Assembly (NCBI GenBank): GCA_963757065.1
Contig: CAVWQC010000007.1
Location: 310,001-374,000 of the forward strand
DNA: 64,000 nucleotides
Source of the DNA: PNON01 sp963757065
GTDB taxonomy: Bacteria; Chloroflexota; Anaerolineae; Anaerolineales; Anaerolineaceae
Direction of reading: 5' to 3'
Shown: positions 15,525-23,936 of the stretch, piece by piece
Layout of the letters: each line of letters begins with the position of its first letter
How positions within the stretch are numbered: position 1 is the first letter of the stretch
Position numbers and translations under genes: made by a program
Notes under the pieces: generated by a model
Databases searched by the model: none
Seen by the model: the letters and a program-made list of their open reading frames with translations, nothing else
Told to the model about the DNA's origin: nothing

Positions 15525-18397
15525 ATGAATAAGTTACAGACTTTTTTGCAAATAAAGGTAAGAAACCAGCGCAGAAATCAATCTTCTGATGCAAGGCATG
15601 CATTTGCAGGAAGGCTCAGTTTTACAGCTCTCCTTTTTGTATTCTGCTGTTCTCGGCGACTATATTTCTTATCACCTGGCAGTATTCAATAATTACGAAT
15701 GACTTACCCGTAATAGGAGACCTGGAAACGCTGCTTGACACTGAAAAAGGGGTGTTCGCAAACCCGACCCGATTGATGGACCGATCCGGAGTAGAAGTTC
15801 TTGCGGAATTATCTGTACCGGGAATAACACGCCAATACCGCTCAATTACGCTGACAGAAGATGAACATGTCTCAGAAGATCTAATTAATGCTGTTATTGC
15901 ATCCACCGAACCGGACTTTTGGACCAGCCCCGGGTTTTCCCTGCGAACTTTTAACCCGAATGAACACCCAACCATCGCGCAGCGGCTTGTTTTTAGTTTG
16001 CTATTATCAAATGAAAGACCAGATATTAAAAGGGCAATAAGGGAAAGGTTATTAGCTTCCCAGGCTATATCCATTTATGGTAGACAAAAAGTTTTGGAAT
16101 GGTATCTAAACAGTGTGGAATTTGGTAATTTTGCTTACGGTGTTGAGGCTGCAGCGCAGACTTATTTGGGGAAAGCCTGCACTCATTTATCATTACCCGA
16201 ATCGGCGATGCTTGCAGGTGTAAGCCTTGCTCCAGCAATAAACCCATGGGATTCAGTAGCCGGAGCAAAAGTATTACAGCAGGAAGTATTAAAACAAATG
16301 GCAGTCCAACGGATGATCACCACTGAGATATTCAAAACAGCAATACAAGTCCCAATATCGATCACCCCGAAGCTGGATAATCCTTCACATAAATGGTCAA
16401 TTTTCGTTCAGGAGGCAATCAAGCAGCTCGAGTTTGAACTTGGTAAAAATACTGTAGAAAGGGGTGGATTGCTGGTACAAACAACTCTCGACAGCGATCT
16501 TCAGGGACAGACCGAATGCGTTCTGGCAGAATCTACAAGCGCATTATCCCAAACTCAAGATAATCAAATTGCATCACCCGAAGGGTGTCCTGCCGGGAGA
16601 TTATTACCTGTTTTACCACCTATGACACCTCTACCCGTTGGTAGTATTCGTTCAGCAGCATTAATTCTTGATCCAAAAAATGGACAGGTGCTTGCATATT
16701 CTGAAACTGATCAGGTAGGAAACGATAGCCGCTCCAGCTCGAATTTGCCGATAGGAAGTTTGATCACTCCATTTATCTATCTGAATGGATTTGTTCAGGG
16801 ATTGAGCCCGGCTACGATGGTATGGGATGTGGCTAGAAGTGATGAACAAGGAGATGTTGAATCAACCCTTATACCGCATGGTCCAGTCCGAATCAGGACC
16901 GCATTATCAAATGATTATCTGATCCCTATCCGGAATATTCTTTCCCAAACCGGCGAATCATCTTTTATCAGGTTAATGGAATCGTTTGGATTCGAAGTAA
17001 GCAGGGAAATCCCGGAGACATTACCATACCCTGAGGTAAGCACCTCTGTTGTGGATTTGGCAGGAGCATACGGAATCCTGGCTAATATGGGGACAAAAGC
17101 TGGCGAGATTTCCCTGAGAAATGAAAGTACTTTTATTAATGCCTTATTTGTCATCAATGTATGGGATGAAAGAGGGAAGAAAATCCTGGATTGGCAGAGT
17201 ACCGAATTAGTACCAATCATCAGTCCACAATTAGCATTTTTGGTAAACCACGTTTTAAGCGATGATCTTGCCAGAGCTCCAAGTATGGGTTTTCCCAGCT
17301 ACTTGCAAATAGGTCGTACTTCTGCAGCAAAACCAGGCTCAACGATAGACAAAAAGAACGCATGGACAGTTGGTTATTCTCCTGATAGGGTAATTGTTTC
17401 CTGGGTTGGAAATCAAACAAATACCAACATAGATCAGGAAATTAATCCACGATGGGCAGCGGGTATATGGCGGTCATTAATGCAATATAGCACCAGGGAT
17501 CTTTCATCAACTTCCTGGCAGGAGCCACCAGGGATGACACATATGGATGTCTGCGACCCATCCGGTTTACTTCCAACTGCTGATTGCACGAATATCGTGC
17601 CTGAGATATTTATCAACGGGAATGAACCCACACAGTATGATTCACTATACTTGAATGCTGCGATAAATTTTGAAACAGGAAAATTGGCAACCGTTTTTAC
17701 TCCACCGGAAATGATCACCGAAAAAGTATTTCTGGCAATACCGAAAGAATACCAGGCATGGGCGGTAAAAGCTGGCTTACCATTACTCCCGGATTCTTAT
17801 GATGCAGTCCGAACAGAATTGGACAACCCGTCTATCCATTTCACGTCTCCGGCCATGTTTGGATACATACATGGGAAAGTTACCATTACCGGCACCGCAA
17901 GCAGTCAAAGCTTCACATCTTACAAAGTGGAAGCCGGAAAAGGATTGAACCCGAAAGAATGGGTGCAGGTAGGAGTAACCGGATTAAAACCCGTAGTTGA
18001 GGGTCCCCTGGTTGTTTGGGATACCACTGGACTCAACGGTTTATATGCGTTAAGACTCCAGGTAATTGGAGCCGAGAATAGACTGACAACAAGAACCATT
18101 CAGGTGACTGTGGATAATAATCCACCAGTGATTAATGTCAAATCTTCTGCCAATTCTACGGAGATAAAGATAAGCGAAAAACCTCAAGTATTGATCACCG
18201 CTGATATCCGCGATGAAACTGGAATAAAAGATGTCATTATCATTATCGATGGGACTCAGACTATAAAATTGGACTCCCAGCCATATGGTTATCTGTGGAC
18301 TGCGAAAAAGGGCAAGCATACTTTTCAGTTCACAGCAGCTGACTTCGCCGGGAATGAACAAATCAGTGATCTATTGGAATTGACTGTAACTGAATGA
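15525..18397 (+). CDS. Class A penicillin-binding protein with eroded transpeptidase site; N-terminal frameshift
   Basis: About 957 residues if started at ATG 15525 with one base added in the T run 15634-15638; the main reading frame is open from 15752 or earlier. After repair the N-terminus has a membrane helix (CILLFSATIFLITW). The GT51 glycosyltransferase domain has IASTEPDFWTSPG, a derivative of EDxxFxxHxG, and VLEWYLNSVEFGNFAYGVEAAAQ. The penicillin-binding domain begins near SAALILDPKNGQVLAYSE, but the usual SxxK is replaced by S-L-I-T (GSLITPF) and the KTG box by GRTSAAK, so peptide cross-linking activity is doubtful. The end (SIHFTSPAMFGYIHGKVTI onward) is a beta-rich Ig-like region ending in a second one at VDNNPPVIN. 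It probably makes or senses glycan strands outside the membrane. Confidence 0.82.
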
Positions 18398-18507
18398 TCT
18401 TTACTGATAAACCCGGATTGGCTGAAGTGGGAAATCAGGTATCAATATTCTCCATATTTTCGATTCCCCTGACATGATTGCCAAACCTGTTGTAGAATAG
18501 ACCAATT

Positions 18508-19218
18508 ATGTTAGGTACATGGATCAATTTTGCTGCAATCATCGTAGGAGGATGTCTTGGTGTATTCCTGGGCAGCCGGTTACCTGAACGCGTAAAAAAC
18601 ACAGTTATCGCTGGTATGGGACTGTTCGTTATTGCGTTGGGTATTCAAATGTTCTTGAAAACCACTAATTCCATCATTCCATTAGGTGGTTTGCTTATTG
18701 GTGGCTTGCTTGGTGAGTGGTGGAAGATCGAGGAAGGATTTTCAAACCTGGGCGGGTGGTTGGAACGCAGGATTCTTCCACAAAAAGAAGAAGGCGGACA
18801 CGAAAAATTCATCCGGGGATTCCTATCTGCATCTGTTCTTTTTTGTGCAGGGCCGATTGCCATCCTTGGGTCAATACAGGGCGGATTAACAGGCGACACT
18901 CAAATGTTGATCGTTAAATCCATCCTGGATGGATTTATAACGATGTCATTTGCATCCACCATGGGTGTGGGCGTGGCTTTTTCTGCGCTGCCGGTTCTGG
19001 TATATCAAGGGGCAATTACATTACTTGCGTATCAATTGAAACCAATAGCTACAGGTTTGATGCTATCTGAAATGACAGCTGCAGGTGGATTGGTGTTAAT
19101 GGCCGTGGGGATCAGCAGTGTATTAAATATGTACAAAATTCGGGTTGGTAGCTTTATTCCTGCGCTTTTTATCACACCTCTGCTGGTATATATCCTTCAG
19201 CTTCTTCACCTGATCTGA
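18508..19218 (+). CDS. DUF554 family membrane protein (YqgA-like)
   Basis: 236 residues with about seven hydrophobic segments. The N-terminus MLGTWINFAAIIVGGCLGVFLG, the motif NTVIAGMGLFVIALGIQMFLK, the segment FCAGPIAILGSIQGGLTGD and ILDGFITMSFASTMGVGVAFSA match the DUF554 family (E. coli YqgA). Function in the family is not established. Internal similarity of Gly-rich helices hints at an inverted-repeat transporter-like fold. It is a stand-alone gene, 110 bp after the penicillin-binding protein and 69 bp before the mechanosensitive channel. Confidence 0.88.
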   Translation: MLGTWINFAAIIVGGCLGVFLGSRLPERVKNTVIAGMGLFVIALGIQMFLKTTNSIIPLGGLLIGGLLGEWWKIEEGFSNLGGWLERRILPQKEEGGHEKFIRGFLSASVLFCAGPIAILGSIQGGLTGDTQMLIVKSILDGFITMSFASTMGVGVAFSALPVLVYQGAITLLAYQLKPIATGLMLSEMTAAGGLVLMAVGISSVLNMYKIRVGSFIPALFITPLLVYILQLLHLI

Positions 19219-19287
19219 CAGTGTATTGCTTCACCCTGATAGTTTCTCAATATAAATATTCGTCGGCAGTACTATAATGTTAATCGT

Positions 19288-20103
19288 ATGACTACCCCTT
19301 CAAGTACTCTTTCTTTTTCAATGCCTGATACTACGACGATCCTGTTGATCATCGGATTTTTCTTCCTGGCATGGATCATCTCCTGGATCACCGGGTATTT
19401 GGTGCGCAGAATACTAACTTTTACTCGATTTGCACCCAAAAGTCGGAGACCTTCCAAAGAGAGAACTCGAAAATTACAGGTACTGGTAGGTAGTCTGATA
19501 AGTTTTATCGTATTCCTCATCGCGGGAATGATCTCACTGTCTCTGTTCATCCCGGCCAGTACGCTGATATGGATCCTGGGTTTGTTTAGCGCTGCATTTG
19601 GTTTGGGTGCGAGACCTTTGGTTAGCGACTTGCTTGCAGGTATGGGTTTTCTATTCAGCGAGACATTTGATATTGGAGAAAAGGTGGAATTTATCATCCC
19701 TGGAAATAACATCCAGGGCGTGATCGAAGAGGTGAACCTGACTGCTACCATTGTTCGAGCACCTTCAGGCGAGCAGTATACGCTGCCAAATGGAGAAATT
19801 CGCATCGTACGGAATTTCAGCCGCGGAAAATTCTCCCTGGTGAATATCTCCCTTTATATCTCCGTTACCGATTTGACGCATACGATCGAGGTCTTAAGAT
19901 CGCTCGGAGAAGAAGCCTACCATTTAGTGGATGACCTGATCGAACCCTGGCAAATACTGAGCACGTCAGACTTGACCACTTCAAAGGTGGAATTGCGGAT
20001 AGTCTCGCACGCTGCTTTAGGCCATGGTGCAAATATTAAATTAGATTTGATCAATATGATCCAGGAACGATTAAAAAGTGAAGGAATTACGATAATCGAT
20101 TAG
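19288..20103 (+). CDS. Small-conductance mechanosensitive channel (MscS family)
   Basis: 271 residues. A first helix at about 12-35, a second at about 68-90 and the pore helix region TLIWILGLFSAAFGLGARPLVSDLLAGMGFLF are followed by the beta domain with FDIGEKVEFI, IEEVNLTATIVRAPSGEQYTLPNGEI and a C-terminal alpha/beta domain. The Gly/Ala-rich pore helix and the 'G.V.ei.l..T.ir...g....pN' segment are diagnostic of MscS. It opens under membrane tension to release osmolytes. Only about three helices are present, which is the minimal MscS size. It ends 4 bp from the convergent Nudix gene. Confidence 0.92.
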   Translation: MTTPSSTLSFSMPDTTTILLIIGFFFLAWIISWITGYLVRRILTFTRFAPKSRRPSKERTRKLQVLVGSLISFIVFLIAGMISLSLFIPASTLIWILGLFSAAFGLGARPLVSDLLAGMGFLFSETFDIGEKVEFIIPGNNIQGVIEEVNLTATIVRAPSGEQYTLPNGEIRIVRNFSRGKFSLVNISLYISVTDLTHTIEVLRSLGEEAYHLVDDLIEPWQILSTSDLTTSKVELRIVSHAALGHGANIKLDLINMIQERLKSEGITIID

Positions 20104-20107
20104 AGTT

Positions 20108-20656
20108 TCATTCCTTCATTTTGTCACCGATCAAAAACAACCCCGCCAGGCTCTTTCCATCTTTTATCAGACCTGATCGCGCCATCTCCAACGCCTTTAA
20201 ATAAGGAATTACATCAACAGATATGAACTCATCTTCATCGCCCTGTTTGCGGGATGGATATAAATCCGTAGCTAAAAAGAAATGTAAGTATTCTGTCGAA
20301 TAACCTGGCGCCAACCAGACAGCACCAAGGGATATGAATTTCCTTGCTGCAAAACCAGTCTCTTCCTGAATTTCCCGCGCTGCACATTCCAATGGATCTT
20401 CTCCTTTTTCAAGGGTGCCGGCAGGCAATTCCAAAAGGATCTCGCCGGTGGCTGGTCGGAATTGTCGAACAAAGTATATATTTCCATCCGTATCAACAGG
20501 GATAATTGTTACAGCACCAGGATGGTCAATAATGTCATAGATCGTTTCTCGGCCATCGGGCAGCTTCAAGGTATCTTTCCTTACTGTGAAGGCTCTTCCA
20601 CGGTAACCGATTTCAGTATGCAGGGTAGTGAACTCTTGAGGGGTTTCTTTTTTCAT
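20108..20656 (-). CDS. Nudix hydrolase, ADP-ribose pyrophosphatase-like
   Basis: 182 residues from ATG 20656. The Nudix box is present in the order GTLEKG...AAREIQEETGF (GX5EX7REUXEEXGU), with a preceding IIPVDTDGNIYFVRQFRPATG and the following LGAVWLAPGYSTEYLHFFLA, which is the tail pattern of ADP-ribose and nucleotide-sugar pyrophosphatases. An upstream in-frame ATG at 20692 would give 194 residues but lies inside a GC hairpin that serves as a terminator for the upstream LysM gene, so the internal start beginning MKKETPQEF is preferred. Probable role: hydrolysis of ADP-ribose to AMP and ribose 5-phosphate. Confidence 0.87.
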   Translation of the reverse strand: MKKETPQEFTTLHTEIGYRGRAFTVRKDTLKLPDGRETIYDIIDHPGAVTIIPVDTDGNIYFVRQFRPATGEILLELPAGTLEKGEDPLECAAREIQEETGFAARKFISLGAVWLAPGYSTEYLHFFLATDLYPSRKQGDEDEFISVDVIPYLKALEMARSGLIKDGKSLAGLFLIGDKMKE

Positions 20657-20676
20657 AAGGTCTTCAAAGGTAACTA

Positions 20677-20703
20677 AAACGGGAGGCTGCATGCCTCCCG
20701 TTT
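20677..20703 (-). terminator. GC-rich hairpin terminator of the LysM lipoprotein gene
   Basis: AAACGGGAGGC (20677-20687), a 5-base loop and GCCTCCCGTTT (20693-20703) form a perfect 11-bp stem, 17 bp downstream of the LysM gene stop on the minus strand, followed there by GTTTTAGTT. It ends the LysM transcript before the Nudix start. Confidence 0.7.
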
Positions 20704-20719
20704 GGCGATTAAGTCTGAG

Positions 20720-21394
20720 TTAAGGAATATTGATAACAGTACCGCTCTGTAATGTGACTGGTTCAGTCAGTTTATTAACAAATATGATCGCTTCGGGGCT
20801 TACATCACCAAATAAGCAGGCTATTCCCGATAAAGTATCTCCATTTCTAACTGTATACAGGGTCGGATGAGGTAGTAATGCAATGGATCCAGATGACCAT
20901 GGATGATTTGTTGAAGGAATCTTTAGTGAAGTTCCTGCAGTCAGTTGACTTTCTGTGGTCAGAACATTGATACTCAGAAGTTCACCTATGTCCACGTTAA
21001 ATCTACGGGCGATGCAATAGGGATTTTCATTCTCCTGTAATATGTATGTTACGGGTCTGGAAATAGTGGGAACTACCATTTCTTCTGCAGTTGGAGTTAT
21101 CGGGATGGTAGGTGTAATTGTAGCTATTATTTCAACTGGTGTTGTTTTGCTTTCCGGTTTTGTTGTTGATGTGGGAGACTTAATCAGATCCTGTTTTGGT
21201 GTAGTTGTCAGGATTTTCATTTCTGTTTGGGTTGCACTAATTTGTTCTTGAGCTTTATTTCCGGTGGCTTCTACCAGGGTAGGAAGATCTTCCTGTACCT
21301 TACCAGGATTGACCGAAACAGACCGTTGACAACCAGTTAATGCCAATATCGATAAAAAACCAAGTAATAATATCCTTGTAGAAGTACTTTTCAT
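20720..21394 (-). CDS. Lipoprotein with two LysM domains
   Basis: 224 residues from ATG 21394, which has AGGAGA (complement of 21401-21406) 6 bp upstream; a longer in-frame start at 21424 lacks this. A lipoprotein signal ends LLGFLSILALTGC, so the mature protein is a membrane-anchored lipoprotein. A Thr/Pro/Ser-rich linker spans residues about 40-105. It is followed by one LysM-like repeat (YILQENENPYCIARRFNVDI...LKIPS) and a second better one (YTVRNGDTLSGIACLFGDV...TVINIP). LysM domains bind N-acetylglucosamine glycans such as peptidoglycan, so the protein probably tethers to the cell wall. No catalytic domain is visible. Confidence 0.88.
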   Translation of the reverse strand: MKSTSTRILLLGFLSILALTGCQRSVSVNPGKVQEDLPTLVEATGNKAQEQISATQTEMKILTTTPKQDLIKSPTSTTKPESKTTPVEIIATITPTIPITPTAEEMVVPTISRPVTYILQENENPYCIARRFNVDIGELLSINVLTTESQLTAGTSLKIPSTNHPWSSGSIALLPHPTLYTVRNGDTLSGIACLFGDVSPEAIIFVNKLTEPVTLQSGTVINIP

Positions 21395-21613
21395 TATTAT
21401 TCTCCTAACCCATGCCCAAATCATTTGATCTTTATGAGGATAGCATAAGGGGTAGTGTGCGTCAAGAAGAATTGCAGGAATTAGGATTTACACCTGATCA
21501 ATAATCAACCGGATTTGTTGACACAGCCCATATTGAAGGCTATACTTTTTATTCAGAAGATCATTTGGATATATAGGAATTTCACCAATTCTTAAATAGA
21601 TCGGATCACATCT

Positions 21614-22600
21614 TTGACAGATATACTTAAAGCCGAAAACCTGGAATCTAGAATAAATACTTCCAAAGGGAGTATCTATGTATTAAATGGGGTCAACATT
21701 AAGGTGACAGAAGGGGAAACTGTCGGAATTTTAGGTGAAAGCGGCAGTGGAAAAAGTGTATTGTTTAGTGCAATTACCCGTGATTTAATACCTCCGGGAC
21801 CAATGGTGATATCCGGGAGGTTGGTTTTCCTTAGAAGAGAATTGGTTGCTGCATTAAGGTCAGAATATATTAAATTGCTCGAGAAGAATATTGGAATTGT
21901 TATGCAGGATTCCAATTCGCAGATTTCGGGGGATTCAATCGGGAAACAAATCATTGAGAGAATAATTACCCAACTTGGGAAGAAAAAGGATGAAGCACGT
22001 ACCATAGCCATTGAAATCCTTCAAAGTATCGGTTTTCCAGACGCAGCTGTTCGCATAGATGATAACCCGACAAATCTCTCTTATGGACAGGGAAGACTTG
22101 TTTCTTTCGGCTATGCCATAGCCAGTAACCCAAAGCTATTAATTCTGGATGAACCATTTGCTGGAATGGATGTTATTCATCAATCTCAGATCATTGAGTT
22201 AATTAATCAAATGCGGATCGAAAATGGTGTAGGCACTTTATTTTCATCGCATGACCCGGCTGTGATTGCATCCATGGCTCAAAGAGTACTGGTTCTATGT
22301 GGTGGTTTTATTGTAGAAGAAGGATCGGTTGGAGAAATATTCTTAAATCCGGAACATCCATATACACTAGGATTATTTGGCAGCCAGCGCAGATTCAATG
22401 ATTCTCAGCATTCCAAACTGGATTATATAAATGGGTTTACCCCAATCTTCACAGAAAAGCCTAAGCTTTGCCCATTTCTCTCAAGGTGTAAATTTTCAGT
22501 CGATCGGTGTAAAGTTGCAAACCCTGTACTGAAAGAAGTCGGAATTGATCACAGTGTTGCTTGCTGGGTTGATTTGAAGACAGGAAAGGCGCGAACATAA
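21614..22600 (+). CDS. Oligopeptide-type ABC transporter ATP-binding protein (DppD-like)
   Basis: 328 residues, start TTG at 21614 (MTDILKAENLESR). Walker A is GILGESGSGKS, Walker B KLLILDEPFAGMD, and H-loop FSSHDPAV. The C-terminal oligopeptide/dipeptide domain (PLCPFLSRCKF-like: KLCPFLSRCKFSVDRC) has the family's Cys-rich pattern. The signature is LSYGQGRLVSFGYAIA rather than LSGGQ. It makes one half of an ATPase pair with the next gene, which it overlaps by 1 bp. No permease is adjacent upstream, and the pair precedes a solute-binding protein and the complete ATPase pair at 29122-31137, so it may be a second, partly degenerate ATPase pair serving the same or another importer. Confidence 0.85.
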   Translation: MTDILKAENLESRINTSKGSIYVLNGVNIKVTEGETVGILGESGSGKSVLFSAITRDLIPPGPMVISGRLVFLRRELVAALRSEYIKLLEKNIGIVMQDSNSQISGDSIGKQIIERIITQLGKKKDEARTIAIEILQSIGFPDAAVRIDDNPTNLSYGQGRLVSFGYAIASNPKLLILDEPFAGMDVIHQSQIIELINQMRIENGVGTLFSSHDPAVIASMAQRVLVLCGGFIVEEGSVGEIFLNPEHPYTLGLFGSQRRFNDSQHSKLDYINGFTPIFTEKPKLCPFLSRCKFSVDRCKVANPVLKEVGIDHSVACWVDLKTGKART

Positions 22601-23577
22601 TGCCAGACACTGAGAATCAGATCATCATGCACCTGGATCACCTTGTAAAACATTATCCACTCCCACGAGGTTTCGGATCCCAAAGACAAACTGGAGATAT
22701 TCACGCTGTGGACGATGTCAGCCTGGATATATTCCAAGGAGAAGTGCTGGGTTTGGTTGGAGAAACAGGGTGCGGGAAAACTACACTGGCAAAATGCATG
22801 GTCCAACTTACCAAACCTACCTCTGGACATGTGTACTATAAAGGAAAAGATGTTGAAGGATTGGATGTAGCAGATATTTCCAGGCGTATGCAAATTGTCT
22901 CACAGGATCCCATGGCGACTTTAAATCCCAAAAAGACTGTCCGCGAGTCTATAGGTGGAAATTTAAGATTACCGGGTTCTGTAAATCAAAATGAGGTCAT
23001 GGAAAGGATTGAAGGGCTACTTGATCATGTTGGATTAAACCCTGGTTATATTAATCGGTATCCGCATGAATTATCTGGTGCGGAAAAACAGCGGTTAAAT
23101 CTGGCAAGGGCACTTGCCTTTAATCCACCATTCATCATTTTCGACGATCCATTTTCCATGGTGGACATGTCGGTTCAGGCAAAATACTTAAATATTATTG
23201 AAGAAGACCAGACCAAACTTGCCTTGACTTACGTGATGATTTCCCATGACCTATCTCTGATCCAGCATGCCAGCAACAGGGTGGCTGTAATGTATCTTGG
23301 AGTGATCGTGGAATTGGGTGGAAGAAGCGAAATTTTCCAAAAACCATTGCACCCGTATACCAAGGTGCTTTTATCGGCAATCCCGGTCCCTGATCCAGTC
23401 ACAGAAAAAAAACGTCGAAGAATTATTATCGAAGGAGATGCCCCTTCCCAAATTTATCCCCCATCTGGCTGCCGTTTTAGAACTAAATGCCCATTTGCGG
23501 GAATCATTTGTGCGGAAGAAAAACCTGAATTAAGGGAAATTACCCCGGGTCACCTCGTTGCCTGCCATATGGTGTAA
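22600..23577 (+). CDS. Oligopeptide-type ABC transporter ATP-binding protein (DppF/OppF-like)
   Basis: 325 residues, ATG overlapping the previous stop by 1 bp. Walker A is GLVGETGCGKTT, the Q-loop region IVSQDPMATLNPKKTV is family-typical, the signature is LSGAEKQRLNLARAL, and Walker B is FIIFDDPFSMVDMS. In Walker B the catalytic Glu of the normal DEPTS/DEPV motif is Asp (DDP), a change that usually slows ATP hydrolysis. The oligopeptide C-terminal domain is intact (GCRFRTKCPFAGIICAEEKP). Together with the upstream gene it forms a DppDF-like pair whose motifs depart from consensus. Confidence 0.85.
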   Translation: MPDTENQIIMHLDHLVKHYPLPRGFGSQRQTGDIHAVDDVSLDIFQGEVLGLVGETGCGKTTLAKCMVQLTKPTSGHVYYKGKDVEGLDVADISRRMQIVSQDPMATLNPKKTVRESIGGNLRLPGSVNQNEVMERIEGLLDHVGLNPGYINRYPHELSGAEKQRLNLARALAFNPPFIIFDDPFSMVDMSVQAKYLNIIEEDQTKLALTYVMISHDLSLIQHASNRVAVMYLGVIVELGGRSEIFQKPLHPYTKVLLSAIPVPDPVTEKKRRRIIIEGDAPSQIYPPSGCRFRTKCPFAGIICAEEKPELREITPGHLVACHMV

Positions 23578-23744
23578 TATGCAAATCGATTGATAATTCA
23601 AGAAGGCTAAAGGCGGTTTTTGTGTATTCGTCGAATTGTGGATTCTCAAGGTGACTCAACAATATTGAATAATAGGTAAAACATAATGGACACTGAGCCT
23701 GCTTGAAACCAAAATAAGAGAATTTTGATAAACATTAGGATTTC

Positions 23745-23773
23745 TTGACTCAAATATCCAAATATGTTAGTAT
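23745..23773 (+). promoter_or_regulatory. Candidate sigma-70 promoter of the solute-binding protein gene
   Basis: TTGACT at 23745-23750, an exact 17-bp spacer and TAGTAT at 23768-23773. It lies in the 359-bp gap before the lipoprotein gene and implies a 5' untranslated leader of about 155 nt. Confidence 0.55.
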
Positions 23774-23871
23774 TTTCGTAATTTAATTGAGTATAATGAT
23801 TAAATGACTTGATCATAATTTTCCAAGGATAAGTATTGAACCGAAAATCAAGGAGGTGGTTTAATTTTAAG

Positions 23872-23892
23872 ATGTACGTGGTTAATTTGTAG
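23872..23892 (+). other. Possible leader mini-ORF (MYVVNL)
   Basis: ATG TAC GTG GTT AAT TTG TAG lies in the leader of the solute-binding protein. A near-perfect Shine-Dalgarno sequence, AAGGAGGTGG (about 23850-23859), sits 12 bp before the ATG, which is unusually strong for an untranslated region. It could be a real leader peptide or a ribosome standby site. Nothing else supports it. Confidence 0.25.
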
Positions 23893-23936
23893 GCAAATCC
23901 AAACCCTTAAAACATCTATTAAAGAGGAGAAAAATA

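Noticed and set aside
20656..20692. Longer start for the Nudix gene at ATG 20692
   Set aside because: That ATG lies in the loop of a terminator hairpin and the extra residues (MQPPVLVTFEDL) are outside the family.
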